A stretch of 64,000 bases of DNA from JADCRZ01 sp037718865 (GCA_037718865.1 JBBJMP010000003.1:62001-126000), one strand, 5' to 3'. Positions 27,563-37,964 are shown, numbered from the stretch's first letter. Notes: generated by a model not told the origin, from the letters alone. Made by a program: numbers and translations.

Positions 27563-30500
27563 ATGCTATTTCAAAAAAATGTCAGGCGAACAGAAACGAC
27601 CACAGCACCTGTTCCCGTACTCAGGGTTTTGAAGTTAACGGCTATCCTTTTAACGATGGTTGCCTTCCAGGTAAAGGCTGCCGGCTCGTCGGATCCTGTT
27701 GGCCAGCATACTGCTACCGCGAAAAGGAAATTAACTGCACCGCCGGCCGAAATAAGAGGTGTAGTGACAGACGACAAAGGCGCTACCCTCACCGGCGTAT
27801 CGGTAGTCGTTAAAGGCACTAACAAAGGTACCAGTACTAATGCCAATGGCACTTTCCGCATTGATGCCAGCTCCGGTGATGTGTTAGAGTTTTCGATGTT
27901 GGGTTATAAAAAAGTAAGCGTTACGGTGGGTAATAGCCTAAACATGACCGTAACCCTCGAACCAGACGCTACTGCACTATCCGATGTAGTAGTGGTAGGA
28001 TATGGAACCAAGAAAAAAGTAAATCTCACCGGCGCTATTTCTGTGGTAAAAGGTGAAGAATTAGAAAACCGCCCGGTGCTTAATGCTACGCAAAGCCTTC
28101 AGGGTTTAGTGCCTGGCTTAAACGTATCTGTAGGATCGGGCACCAAACCTGGCCAAAGTTTCAATCTTAACATCCGCGGTGCCGGCAACTTAGCAGGTGG
28201 TGATGGACCCTTTGTGCTGGTAGATGGATTGCCTATGAGCCTGGCCGACGTAAACCCTAACGATATTGAATCTATTTCCGTTTTAAAAGATGCGGCAGCT
28301 TCGGCTATATATGGTGCCAGGGCACCTTTTGGTGTAATTTTAGTAACTACCAAAAAAGGTAAAGCCGACCGTACTACTATTTCTTATTCAAACAATTTTG
28401 GAATCACCCGGCCAATTAATTTGCCGGATATGGCAAATTCCTACGACTTTGCCCTTTACTATAATGCGGCTACTTTTAATGCACAGGGCAGTAAGCAATA
28501 TAGCGATGAGAAGCTCCAGTTGCTAAAGCAATATGTGAATAACCCGGCAGGAATAAATATATTTCCTGAAGCCACAGACAATTATTTAACCAACTGGGAA
28601 AATACCGCCAACGGGGTAGCCAATACCAACTGGTTTGATTTTTTCTATAAGCCTTCTGCTTTTCGCCAGCAGCACAACCTTAGTGTAAGCGGCGGAAGTA
28701 AAGCTACTCAGTATTTTGTTTCCGGGGGGTATTATGATGAAGACGGTTTGATGCGCTATGCCGATATAAAATACAGGCGTTTTAATTTCAACACAACGCT
28801 TACATCACAGGTTACCAGTTGGGCAAAGCTGAAGTTAAATTCAAAAATAACACAGGATAAATATACGGCACCATTTAGCAGCGGCGGTACCTTTGAAAAC
28901 TTCTTCCTTCACAACCTGGCCCGGATGCGGCCTAATATTTCGCCTTACGATCTCAACGGAAATTTCAATGAAATATCCAGTGTGCCTTATTTCCAGTCGG
29001 GCTCGCAGGCAATCAACAAAGGCTTTACACTTGTTCTTTTGCCTGGTGTGGAACTGGAACCGGTTAAAAACTGGAAGATCATTGCAGATGTAAACATTAG
29101 CAGGGATGAAGGGGAGAGCTCTACTCTCCTGCGGCCGGGAGTAATTTATGGTATTGACGGTACGCCTAAATATGTAAATCGGTCAGAGTTTAGTATTCCC
29201 CTGTTAGGCAGCTTTTCAAGAAATGAAAACAGGAACGTATATGTTTCACCAAATATTTATACTTCCTATCATTATATACTTAAGGATGACCATGATTTTA
29301 ATCTGATGATTGGTTTTCAGCAGGAGCTTAACGAGTTTAGTTCGCTTACTTCCTCCGCCCAGGATCTTATCAGCGCCAGCCGCCCGGGTATTTCATTAAG
29401 CACCCGCCCGCCGGTTACCAGCGAGTCCCGCAACCACTGGGCTACACAAGGCTATTTTGGCCGGTTGAGCTATAATTACAGGGAAAAATACCTGCTGGAA
29501 TTAAATGGCCGCTACGATGGTTCTTCGCGTTTTGCACCGGACAGCCGGTGGGGCTTTTTCCCTTCCATGTCGGTTGGATATAATATTGCCAAAGAAGATT
29601 TCATGGAAAACTTCCGCTCCATTATTAATACTCTTAAGTTAAGAGCCTCTTACGGCTTATTGGGAAACCAATCCGGTGCAGGATTGTATTCTTATATACA
29701 GTCAATGGGTGTATCTATCCCCGGCATCAACGGAGCGGGGCCTGCCTGGTTTTTTCAAAATGGACGGGAGGGGATTATTTTCGCTCCAGCGCCGTTTAAT
29801 GCAGGAACAACGTGGGAAAAGGTATATACCAAAAACCTCGGTCTTGACTTCGATTTGTTACGTAACCGCTTATCGGGAAGCATAGATGTGTATGAACGCG
29901 AGACTAAAGACATGCTCGGCCCCACCTTCGATATTGCTGATTTGTTTGGCGGTACTGTGCCGGCCAGCAATAATGCCAACCTGCGTACAAGAGGATGGGA
30001 ACTATCAGTAACATACAAGGGCAAGATAAGCCGGGACATCAACTTCAGCACAGGGGTTGTTTTATCGGATAATGTTACGGAGGTTACAAAATATCAAAAT
30101 CCTACTTTTACCAATCCGTCCGGGGCGTGGTATGTGGGCAAAAAGGCAGGTGAAATATGGGGCTACCGGGCATCAGGCCTCATACAAAATGATGCCGAAG
30201 CGGCCGACTTTAATGCCCTTGATCATTCGTTTCTCAGTCCTGTGGCCTGGAAGCCAGGCGACGTGAAATACCTTGATCTTAATGGTGACAAAAAGATCAA
30301 CCAGGGTAATAACCGCCTGGGCGATATGGGCGATTTAACCATTATCGGAAATACTTCTCCCCGGTATGCTTATTCTTTCAATGGGTCAATAGATTGGAAA
30401 GGGCTTTCCTTATATGTATTGCTGCAGGGAGTTGGTAAAAGAGATTTTGCACCCGGAGTAGGCGATGTTTATTTCTGGGGTTCAGGCGCTCTTGCACAGG

Positions 30501-30874
30501 TTTCTGTATTTAAAGAACACCTTGATTACTGGACGCCTGATAATCCCAATGCTTATTATCCCAGCCCGTATGCGGCACCGGCAGGGGCTATCGGCTCATT
30601 CACTAATAAAACACAGCAGGTTAGCGACCGGTATCTTCAAAGCGCTGCTTACCTGCGCCTGAAAAACCTAACGATTAGTTATTCCTTACGGAAAAACATG
30701 ATAAGCGGTCTCCGGCTCAATAGAGTAAATGTCTTTGCATCGGGTGAGAATCTTTTTACTATCACCAAGCTGGCAGGGATGTTTGACCCGGAAACCCTCA
30801 CGGGCAGCACTTCCACAGGAAAGATTTATCCTTTGACACAAGTCTATTCTTTTGGGTTGAATATTAGTTTGTAA
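27563..30874 (+). CDS. SusC-like TonB-dependent transporter (second PUL)
   Basis: A 1,103-residue transporter. The N-terminus is longer than usual (MLFQKNVRRTETTTAPVPVL) with the hydrophobic signal segment at about 22-42 ending VKAAGS. A carboxypeptidase-like domain (about 65-140) precedes LSDVVVVGYGTKKKVNLTG and the plug (FNLNIRGAG, ESISVLKDAAASAIYGARAP). The barrel runs to TQVYSFGLNISL with a C-terminal hydrophobic end. Partner of the SusD encoded 79 bp downstream. The substrate is probably a sulfated amino-sugar glycan, from the sulfatase and GH20 genes in the same row. Confidence 0.92.
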   Translation: MLFQKNVRRTETTTAPVPVLRVLKLTAILLTMVAFQVKAAGSSDPVGQHTATAKRKLTAPPAEIRGVVTDDKGATLTGVSVVVKGTNKGTSTNANGTFRIDASSGDVLEFSMLGYKKVSVTVGNSLNMTVTLEPDATALSDVVVVGYGTKKKVNLTGAISVVKGEELENRPVLNATQSLQGLVPGLNVSVGSGTKPGQSFNLNIRGAGNLAGGDGPFVLVDGLPMSLADVNPNDIESISVLKDAAASAIYGARAPFGVILVTTKKGKADRTTISYSNNFGITRPINLPDMANSYDFALYYNAATFNAQGSKQYSDEKLQLLKQYVNNPAGINIFPEATDNYLTNWENTANGVANTNWFDFFYKPSAFRQQHNLSVSGGSKATQYFVSGGYYDEDGLMRYADIKYRRFNFNTTLTSQVTSWAKLKLNSKITQDKYTAPFSSGGTFENFFLHNLARMRPNISPYDLNGNFNEISSVPYFQSGSQAINKGFTLVLLPGVELEPVKNWKIIADVNISRDEGESSTLLRPGVIYGIDGTPKYVNRSEFSIPLLGSFSRNENRNVYVSPNIYTSYHYILKDDHDFNLMIGFQQELNEFSSLTSSAQDLISASRPGISLSTRPPVTSESRNHWATQGYFGRLSYNYREKYLLELNGRYDGSSRFAPDSRWGFFPSMSVGYNIAKEDFMENFRSIINTLKLRASYGLLGNQSGAGLYSYIQSMGVSIPGINGAGPAWFFQNGREGIIFAPAPFNAGTTWEKVYTKNLGLDFDLLRNRLSGSIDVYERETKDMLGPTFDIADLFGGTVPASNNANLRTRGWELSVTYKGKISRDINFSTGVVLSDNVTEVTKYQNPTFTNPSGAWYVGKKAGEIWGYRASGLIQNDAEAADFNALDHSFLSPVAWKPGDVKYLDLNGDKKINQGNNRLGDMGDLTIIGNTSPRYAYSFNGSIDWKGLSLYVLLQGVGKRDFAPGVGDVYFWGSGALAQVSVFKEHLDYWTPDNPNAYYPSPYAAPAGAIGSFTNKTQQVSDRYLQSAAYLRLKNLTISYSLRKNMISGLRLNRVNVFASGENLFTITKLAGMFDPETLTGSTSTGKIYPLTQVYSFGLNISL

Positions 30875-30953
30875 AAAATAATAATGGTATATCATTTCAA
30901 AATGTTTTGTTGGTAAGAAGCAGCTATCTCATTTCGTCAAAAAAAATTAAAGG

Positions 30954-32732
30954 ATGCAATACAGAAATAAATTCAAAATAATAACTATCGGCAGTTTCCT
31001 GTTTTTAGTGGCAGCCTGCAAAAAGGATTTTCTTAACAGGGAGCCTTTAGATACGCTAAGTACCGATAATTCACTGGCTACTACCAATGAGTTACGGCTT
31101 TTTGTAAACCAGTTTTACATAGGCAGTTTTCCCGGCCAACCTGGAGGCGTAGGTGGCGCTGGTATCGCTTTTAATGATGCCGGTACTGATAATATGACCT
31201 TCTCTTCTGTAAGCAACCGGATGAATGGCACACTTGCTGTAAGCAATGCCGCTGCATTAACTGGCTATACTACCATCCGCAGCATAAATTATTTCCTCGA
31301 AAATTATCACCATGCCACCGGTGATGCTACCCTGATTAATAACTACCTTGGCGAGGCTAAGTTTTTCAGGGCTATCACTTACTTTAACATGGTAAGAAGT
31401 TATGGCGACCTTACCTGGGTGAATAAAGTGTTGCCCGCTGATACACTGCTTATGCAGGCGCCCAGAGATTCCCGAACCCTAATTATTGATTCTGTTCTTG
31501 CCGATCTGGACCAAGCTGTTGCTCTTTTGCCAGTAAGTACCAATAGCGCTACCATGCGGTTGCATCGGGATGTGGCGCTGGCATTTAAATCACGGGTAGC
31601 TCTATACGAAGCCACGTGGCAAAAATACCATAAGGCTAAAAACGACCCATTCTTTACTAAGGGTATTACCGATGCTAAAATCCAGAACTACTTTGAACAG
31701 GCAAGAGATGCTTCTTTAGCCGTTATGAACAGTAATCGCTGGCGCATCTATTCAACGGGCAAACCTCTGGAAGATTATTTCAATCTTTTTGTTACACTTG
31801 ACCTATCTACTAACCCGGAAGTGCTGCTGTGGAGAAAATACAGTGTTGCCGATAATATCGGGCACAGCGTTAGTAAATATACGTCCACTGCAGGCGCCGA
31901 TATGGGCATCAATCTTTCTCTGGTTGATGATTATCTTACTAAAGATGGCCGTCCTTTTCCGGGCAATGAAAGAGCCCAGGCGCAGCAGGTTTATGGCAAC
32001 GAACTGAAGCCTGACATCCGTGATCCGCGGCTTTCACAAACGGTAGCAGTGCCAGGCAAGCCTATTAGGCCAGGTGGTGTTGTGCCGGCTTATCCACCTA
32101 TTAATCAGACAGGTTTTAACCGCAGCACTACAGGCTATCCTTTATACAAGTTTTTAGAATTCAATGATCCCAGGGCCGTATTTGATGACTTTAACAGCCA
32201 GTGCCCTGCCATTGCATTTCGCTACGCAGAAGTGTTATTGAACTATGCGGAGGCGATGGCAGAACTGGGCGGCGATCCTGCCCTTATAGCCAATGCTTTA
32301 AAGCCATTGCGCGACAGGGCAGGCATGCCAGCTGTCAACTTTGTCCGTGAATACAACACCGATCCTGGTTACCCCTTTAATAACCTTAGTGCTGTATTAC
32401 AGGCGGTAAGAAGAGAAAGAAGGATAGAACTGGCAGCCGAAGGCTTCCGGCAAGATGATATTATGCGCTGGGCAGCAGCCGATGTTTTGATTGTTAATAA
32501 GAGGCCACTTGGGGCATTATTTATTGGCAGCGATATGCAGGCTAATTACCCGTCCTCCTTTCAGCCCCTGTTAACAGGCAATACTGGCGATACGAGGCGG
32601 TATCTTGATCCCCTGAAGAATGTAGTACCCAATGGTTATGGCTTTAATGTAAATCGGGATTACCTATTGCCCATCCAGCAACGCATGCTGCAGCTTACAG
32701 CTAACAAATGGGTACAAAACCCCGGCTGGTAA
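30954..32732 (+). CDS. SusD/RagB-family lipoprotein (second PUL)
   Basis: A 592-residue lipoprotein with lipobox LVAAC (Cys22) followed by KKDFLNREPLDTLS, the typical SusD start. The helical core contains YLGEAKFFRAITYFNMVRSY, and the C-terminal RagB region contains CPAIAFRYAEVLLNYAEAMA and RRERRIELAAEGFRQDDIMR, ending QNPGW. It binds the glycan at the cell surface with the upstream SusC. Complete. Confidence 0.92.
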   Translation: MQYRNKFKIITIGSFLFLVAACKKDFLNREPLDTLSTDNSLATTNELRLFVNQFYIGSFPGQPGGVGGAGIAFNDAGTDNMTFSSVSNRMNGTLAVSNAAALTGYTTIRSINYFLENYHHATGDATLINNYLGEAKFFRAITYFNMVRSYGDLTWVNKVLPADTLLMQAPRDSRTLIIDSVLADLDQAVALLPVSTNSATMRLHRDVALAFKSRVALYEATWQKYHKAKNDPFFTKGITDAKIQNYFEQARDASLAVMNSNRWRIYSTGKPLEDYFNLFVTLDLSTNPEVLLWRKYSVADNIGHSVSKYTSTAGADMGINLSLVDDYLTKDGRPFPGNERAQAQQVYGNELKPDIRDPRLSQTVAVPGKPIRPGGVVPAYPPINQTGFNRSTTGYPLYKFLEFNDPRAVFDDFNSQCPAIAFRYAEVLLNYAEAMAELGGDPALIANALKPLRDRAGMPAVNFVREYNTDPGYPFNNLSAVLQAVRRERRIELAAEGFRQDDIMRWAAADVLIVNKRPLGALFIGSDMQANYPSSFQPLLTGNTGDTRRYLDPLKNVVPNGYGFNVNRDYLLPIQQRMLQLTANKWVQNPGW

Positions 32733-32762
32733 ATCGTTTTCTCCACTAAAAATGAAAATTCA

Positions 32763-33137
32763 ATGCGAAAAAATATTCAATATATAGGTTGGGCAGCAGT
32801 CGTATTCTTTGTTGCCGTATTTGGCTCATGCAAAAAACAGAATTTGCCGGTAAACCCGGAACCCTCAGCTTTTTCAGCGGCGCTAAAGAATAATACCGTT
32901 TTTACAGCGGCAGGTGGCAAAGATACCATTGTTGTAAAAGGAGGTACTAATGGCTGGTGGGTAACAATGCCCGATAGTGACTGGGTAGTAATTACAAAAC
33001 GATTTGGCTCCGCGGAATTTAACCTGCCTGTCACTATAAAACCGAATGCAACCGGCACCGCACGGGAAATAACAGTAACAATTAACCCAACCTTCAATCT
33101 TCCGCCTGTTGCTATAAAATTAACGCAGTCAAATTAA
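32763..33137 (+). CDS. BACON-domain lipoprotein
   Basis: A 124-residue lipoprotein, lipobox FGSC (Cys23). The rest is a single beta-sandwich with the BACON pattern: FTAAGGKDTIVVKGGTNGWW, then DSDWVVITKRFG, and the end REITVTINPTFNLPPVAIKL. BACON domains are usually appended to glycan-active enzymes; a stand-alone lipoprotein would be a small surface binding or mucin-contact protein. It is 30 bp after susD, so co-transcribed. Ligand unknown. Confidence 0.8.
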   Translation: MRKNIQYIGWAAVVFFVAVFGSCKKQNLPVNPEPSAFSAALKNNTVFTAAGGKDTIVVKGGTNGWWVTMPDSDWVVITKRFGSAEFNLPVTIKPNATGTAREITVTINPTFNLPPVAIKLTQSN

Positions 33138-33204
33138 GTACTGTTAATCGTTTTAATAAGGAAAAGGAATAAGAATTTGATAGTACTCATAAGCAGTAGC
33201 AATC

Positions 33205-33244
33205 AAAGAATACCCGTAACAGCAATGCTGCCGAGTATTTCTTT
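33205..33244 (+). terminator. Possible terminator after the BACON gene
   Basis: AAAGAATAC at 33205 pairs with GTATTTCTTT at 33235 with one bulge, followed by T-rich sequence. It lies between the BACON gene and the sulfatase gene. Confidence 0.4.
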
Positions 33245-33326
33245 TTACTTCCGGGAAATGAATACTGGTAAAAAAGTGACCGATTTATAAACAATTTTAT
33301 AAACAATAAAAATACGATTAATAATA

Positions 33327-34844
33327 ATGAAAGCATTTTTAGCAACCGTTTTTGTATGTGCATCACTGTTAGTTACGGCCCAGCAGCGGCCCAACATTGT
33401 GCTGATTGTTTCCGACGATCATGCTTACCAGGCCATTAGTGCTTATGGCAGTAAACTGATGCGAACACCTAATATTGACCGTATTGCAAAAGAAGGCGCG
33501 ATCTTCAACAAAGGTTATGTTACCAACTCTATTTGCGGCCCGAGCCGGGCTGTTATATTAACGGGTAAATACAGCCACAAAAACGGGTTTAAGGATAATG
33601 AACATTCCAGCTTCAATGGCTCGCAAAACACCTTTATCAAAGAGCTGACGAAAAGCGGCTATCAAACCGCCTGGATTGGCAAATGGCATCTGGAAACAAA
33701 GCCGCAGGGCTTTACCTACTGGCAAATTCTTCCAGGACAGGGACAGTATTATAATCCTGATTTTATAATGATGGATAGCAGCATAAAAAGGGTTGAAGGA
33801 TATGTATCGAACGTGGTTGAAGATGTAGCGGAAAATTGGTTGGACAACCGGGATAAAACAAAACCTTTTTGCCTGGTAATTGGCCACAAAGCCACACACC
33901 GAACCTGGATACCAGACACCAGCGATATGGGCATGTTCGACAAGGTAAACTTTCCTTTGCCGCATAACTTTTACGATAATTACGCAGGCAGAGAAGCTGC
34001 TAAAGTACAGGATATGACCATAGCCAAAACTATGGTAATGGGTTATGACCTAAAGATGTTTGAAAGCCCGGAAGCTGAGAACAAAGAAGGAACTATTAAG
34101 CGGATGAATGCTTCGCAACGTGCAAAGTTTGATGCTTATTATAAACCTATATATGCCGATTTGAAAGCCCGTAGCCTAACCGGTAATTCACTTACAGAAT
34201 GGAAATATCAGCGATATATGAAAGATTATTTAAGTACGGCCGTCTCAATGGATAGAAACATTGGGCGCACATTGGATTATCTTGATAAACATAATCTCAC
34301 TAATAATACCATTGTCATTTATCTCTCCGACCAGGGATTTTACATGGGTGAACATGGCTGGTTTGACAAACGCTGGATATATGAAGAATCATTCCGTACG
34401 CCGATGGTGATGCGTTATCCCGGTGTGGTAAAACCGGGCACGGTCAATAATAATTTTGTGATGAACCTTGATATTGCACCCACCGTATTAGATGCAGCCG
34501 GTGTACCTATACCAAAAGATATGCAGGGTGAATCTATGTTGCCTTTGTTGCAGAAAAAAGCCAAAAAACGTGAGGCCTTGTATTATCATTATTATGAAAA
34601 CGGTGAGCATTCTGTATCTCCTCATTTTGGCATTAGAACCCCACGTTATAAGCTTATTCGTTTTTATAAAAGAGTAAGCGGATGGGAGTTATACGATCTC
34701 AAAAAAGATCCGCATGAAATGAATAACCTGTATGGTAAGAAAGGTTATGAGCAAATAACAAAAGATCTGCAAGAGCAGTTGGTACAAATCATTGACAAGT
34801 ATGAAGACGACGATGCGAAACAAATATTGAACAATAACAAATGA
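33327..34844 (+). CDS. S1-family sulfatase, probably on N-acetylglucosamine-6-sulfate
   Basis: A 505-residue exported enzyme (signal peptide to about LLVTAQQ). Asp30-Asp31 in IVSDDHAY bind calcium; SICGPSRA supplies Cys70, which is converted to formylglycine by the anaerobic or aerobic maturase (not in this window). Further metal and substrate residues are in GKWHLE and YLSDQGFYMGEHGWFDKRW. The overall sequence resembles GlcNAc-6-O-sulfatases active on heparan-type or mucin glycans; this specificity is inferred. The GH20 enzyme that follows would act after desulfation. Confidence 0.9.
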   Translation: MKAFLATVFVCASLLVTAQQRPNIVLIVSDDHAYQAISAYGSKLMRTPNIDRIAKEGAIFNKGYVTNSICGPSRAVILTGKYSHKNGFKDNEHSSFNGSQNTFIKELTKSGYQTAWIGKWHLETKPQGFTYWQILPGQGQYYNPDFIMMDSSIKRVEGYVSNVVEDVAENWLDNRDKTKPFCLVIGHKATHRTWIPDTSDMGMFDKVNFPLPHNFYDNYAGREAAKVQDMTIAKTMVMGYDLKMFESPEAENKEGTIKRMNASQRAKFDAYYKPIYADLKARSLTGNSLTEWKYQRYMKDYLSTAVSMDRNIGRTLDYLDKHNLTNNTIVIYLSDQGFYMGEHGWFDKRWIYEESFRTPMVMRYPGVVKPGTVNNNFVMNLDIAPTVLDAAGVPIPKDMQGESMLPLLQKKAKKREALYYHYYENGEHSVSPHFGIRTPRYKLIRFYKRVSGWELYDLKKDPHEMNNLYGKKGYEQITKDLQEQLVQIIDKYEDDDAKQILNNNK

Positions 34845-34899
34845 TCTACTCTAAGAACACCTCTTAAAGAGTCAATTTATTAAATGTAAAGAGAGTAAA

Positions 34900-35286
34900 A
34901 TGACGAAAAAGAATTTATTATCGCTTTTATTATTGATTGCCATAAACAGTATTGCCCAGCAAGCCAAAGCCATCAATGAAGGTGTTACGGGAAATGTCTT
35001 CGCCTGTTGAAGTGCAACAGATAAGTAAAAGAGGAAACAATAAGTTTGATGTACAGGTCTTTGGAAACCTAGGCTTACCTCAACATACAGTAACAGGTAT
35101 AAGCTTTATGTATCAGATCGTACAGATAATTATACAGACTTCAAAGCTTATGATATTCCTGAAATGAAACTTGGTCAAAGTATTACTGTTGAAGTAGAAG
35201 ATAAGTTTAATGCAAGAGGTATCGTAACTGTAGTTGTCCAACAGGTTATGCAGTTTCTCAAAAATCGTTTTCTGAATAAAAGTTAA
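34900..35286 (+). pseudogene. Exported protein remnant with frameshifts
   Basis: ATG at 34900 gives a good signal peptide (MTKKNLLSLLLLIAINSIAQ) and stops by frameshift after 36 residues. In other frames the plus strand continues QQISKRGNNKFDVQVFGN and then YKLYVSDRTDNYTDFKAYDI, PEMKLGQSITVEVEDKFNA, ending near 35286. The fragments look like the start and the C-terminal beta domain of one exported protein with a large internal deletion. The family is not recognised with confidence; a glycoside hydrolase appendage is possible. Confidence 0.5.
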
Positions 35287-35303
35287 ATAATAAAATAATT
35301 ACA

Positions 35304-37208
35304 ATGAAGAACATTTTAAATTTAGCAAAAACCACTTTGCTTTGGTTGTCTTTTACCGGACTGATTAATTTTTCAACTGCAATAGGTCAGGATGTAGCAA
35401 ATTATAAGAATACTGTTTCTATTATTCCCATGCCTATGGAAGTAAAAAACTTACCGGGAGAATTTAAAATAACTACTGCAACAAAAATTTATGTTGATCC
35501 TCAAAATGCAGAGTTAAAAAACCTGGCAAACATGCTGTCGAAGCATTTAAAAACCTTCAACTATCAAGTGCCTGTTATTGAAAGAAAAGGTGCAGAAGCG
35601 GAAAGAAATGCTATCATTTTAACAGTGTCAAAATCACCATCTGAATTAGGTAAAGAAGGATATAAGTTATTGGTAAGTCCTCAACGCATTATTGCTAAAG
35701 CAACAGATCCGCAAGGGGTGTTTTATGCAATGCAATCTGTTTACCAGTTACTGCCTGCTTTTCCAACTGCGTCTGTTAGTATTCCTGCTATGGAAGTTGC
35801 AGACCAGCCTCGTTTTGGATGGAGAGGAATGATGCTGGATGTTGGCCGTCATTTCTACCCTATAGATTTTGTAAAGAAGTTTATTGATTATCTGGCTATG
35901 TATAAGATGAACTCTTTTCACTGGCACTTAACTGAAGACCAGGGATGGAGGATACAAATAAAAAAATACCCTAAACTAACGCAGGTAGCAGCATGGCGCG
36001 AAGGTACTTTGATAGGTGCTTACACCCGTGACAATCAAAAGTTTGATAACATGCGGTATGGTGGTTTTTACACACAGGATCAAATTCGTGAAGTGGTTGC
36101 TTATGCCAAAGAGCGTTATATAAATGTTGTTCCCGAAATTGAAATGCCCGGCCATGCAGTTGCTGCATTAACAGCCTATCCTGAACTCTCTTGTACAGGA
36201 GGTCCTTTTAAAGTAGCCCAAACATGGGGTGTGTTTGATGATGTTTATTGTGCAGGTAACGAAGCAACTTTTACATTTTTACAAGATGTATTATCTGAAG
36301 TTGTAGAGCTTTTTCCGGGCAAGCTCATTCATATAGGTGGTGATGAAAGTCCTAAAACACGCTGGAAAGCTTGCCCCAAGTGCCAGGCACGTATTAAGGC
36401 GGAAGGACTAAAGGACGAGCATGAGTTGCAGAGTTATTTTATAAAGCGTATCGAGAACTTTTTGCTTACCAAAAATAAAAATATAATAGGGTGGGATGAA
36501 ATACTGGAAGGTGGATTGGCGCCTAACGCATCTGTGATGTCGTGGAGAGGTGTAAGCGGAGGCATTGCTGCTGCTAAGCAGAAACACGAAGTGGTAATGA
36601 GCCCCAATTCCCACTTGTACTTTGATCATTACCAGGGCAGGCCTGCTCTTGAACCACATGCAATTGGAGGATTTACAACACTTGAAAAAGTTTACTCTTA
36701 TGAACCTGTTCCGGCAGAATTGTCTAAAGAAGAAGCTAAGTATATAAAAGGTGCGCAAGCAAATTTGTGGACAGAATATATTCCAACCACACAAAAGGTT
36801 GAATACATGATTATGCCGCGTATGGCCGCTTTGGCTGAAGTTGTTTGGACACAACCTCAGTTGAAAGACTATAATAATTTTGCTTATCGAATGAATAAAG
36901 AATATGAGCGGTACGAAGCAAAGGGCATTAATTATAGCAGAAGCGCTTTCAATGTACTGCCTGCTGTTACTATAGATTCTGCTGCTCAAAAAGAAAAAGT
37001 ATCATTGAGGGTTTTAAATTATCCTGCCAGTATTTATTATACGGTTGATGGAACTGAACCTTCTTTAGCTTCAGCGGCATATACTGTTCCTTTTGAAGTT
37101 GATAAACCGGTAACAATAAAAGCAGCATCTTTTACAGAAGGCAAACAAGTTGGTAAAACAGTAACTTATACTGTTACTATTCCTGAGAAAAAGCAATCGG
37201 GATTATAA
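35304..37208 (+). CDS. GH20 beta-N-acetylhexosaminidase
   Basis: A 634-residue exo-enzyme. After a signal peptide (to about SSTAIGQ) comes the GH20 N-terminal domain (IIPMPMEVKNLPGEFKI), then the barrel: RFGWRGMMLDVGRHFYP, NSFHWHLTEDQGW, INVVPEIEMPGHAVAAL and LIHIGGDESPKTRW (about 340-353), which carries the catalytic Asp-Glu pair. Trp in SVMSWRG and ANLWTEY line the pocket. A C-terminal chitobiase-type domain (about 555-630) shows YYTVDGTEPSLASAAY. It removes terminal GlcNAc or GalNAc, matching the sulfatase and the neighbouring glycosaminoglycan locus. Confidence 0.93.
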   Translation: MKNILNLAKTTLLWLSFTGLINFSTAIGQDVANYKNTVSIIPMPMEVKNLPGEFKITTATKIYVDPQNAELKNLANMLSKHLKTFNYQVPVIERKGAEAERNAIILTVSKSPSELGKEGYKLLVSPQRIIAKATDPQGVFYAMQSVYQLLPAFPTASVSIPAMEVADQPRFGWRGMMLDVGRHFYPIDFVKKFIDYLAMYKMNSFHWHLTEDQGWRIQIKKYPKLTQVAAWREGTLIGAYTRDNQKFDNMRYGGFYTQDQIREVVAYAKERYINVVPEIEMPGHAVAALTAYPELSCTGGPFKVAQTWGVFDDVYCAGNEATFTFLQDVLSEVVELFPGKLIHIGGDESPKTRWKACPKCQARIKAEGLKDEHELQSYFIKRIENFLLTKNKNIIGWDEILEGGLAPNASVMSWRGVSGGIAAAKQKHEVVMSPNSHLYFDHYQGRPALEPHAIGGFTTLEKVYSYEPVPAELSKEEAKYIKGAQANLWTEYIPTTQKVEYMIMPRMAALAEVVWTQPQLKDYNNFAYRMNKEYERYEAKGINYSRSAFNVLPAVTIDSAAQKEKVSLRVLNYPASIYYTVDGTEPSLASAAYTVPFEVDKPVTIKAASFTEGKQVGKTVTYTVTIPEKKQSGL

Positions 37209-37408
37209 AGATGAATTTAAGTTTTGGCAGTGGTCTTACCTGATAATGCAGTTTTAATTTTTGTGCAAACGGTATCATAACGCTTTAATTCAGAAAACAA
37301 AGGCTTAAAAATAGTTTATGAAATGAACCTTCGTATTCAAATTAGAGTTAGCGCTGTAACTGAATTTTTGAGGCGAATTCTATCTGCGAAAACGATAATA
37401 ATAAACAG

Positions 37409-37786
37409 ATGAAAATTTACAAATACACCTGGGGCAACGGCACAAAAGCTGAAAGCTTGTATGGACGAGTAGAGGTGAAAGCAAAAATGCCGAAAGGTGG
37501 TGGCATGTGGCCGGCTATCTGGATGATGCGTACAAACAGGAGAGAAATAGGCTGGCCTTTGTGTGGTGAGATAGATATTATGGAGTTTATTGGTAATCAT
37601 CCTACAGACCTTTATGGTACTATTCATTATCCTGATACAACTTCCAAACAACACAAATCACAGGATGGTAAAATAAACGATACTTCGTTGTCAACTACTT
37701 TTCATGTGGCACTGCTGGAATTTATTAAAGACACCTATAAAGCCTGGAGAAAAACACACAATGCTTCGTTTGCTTTTTCAACGTAA
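37409..37786 (+). pseudogene. GH16 glycoside hydrolase remnant
   Basis: The reading frame shows TWGNGTKAESLYGRVEVKAK, MPKGGGMWPAIWMM and the catalytic motif GEIDIMEFIG (nucleophile and acid/base glutamates), then YGTIHYPDTTSKQHKSQ. The N-terminal strand set is missing, and after FHV the frame shifts, so the second half is lost. The motif is that of the laminarinase/beta-glucanase type. It cannot be active. It stands at the edge of the recombinase cassette. Confidence 0.8.
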
Positions 37787-37788
37787 AA

Positions 37789-37812
37789 AACCTAGGGGAG
37801 CTACCCCTGGTT
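37789..37812 (+). terminator. Hairpin downstream of the GH16 remnant
   Basis: AACC-T-AGGGG pairs with CCCCT-GGTT with one bulged base and a short loop (AGCTA), followed by TTG. A plausible intrinsic terminator; similar in sequence to the hairpin at 13516 (GGGG...CCCC core). Confidence 0.5.
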
Positions 37813-37964
37813 TTGAAACAATCAATTTTTAGCCTGTAATCCCTTCTAGCAAGGCGTTACAGACAATTTTCACCCGATTTTAGTCGGACAACAATAATTT
37901 CTAATATAACATAATTTTTCCCCTTCTTGAATCATTTCTAAATACAAAAAAGGAGGAATAAATT

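Noticed and set aside
36408..36989. Minus-strand open frame of 193 codons inside the GH20 gene
   Set aside because: It is antisense to a clearly coding GH20 region and has no recognisable features.
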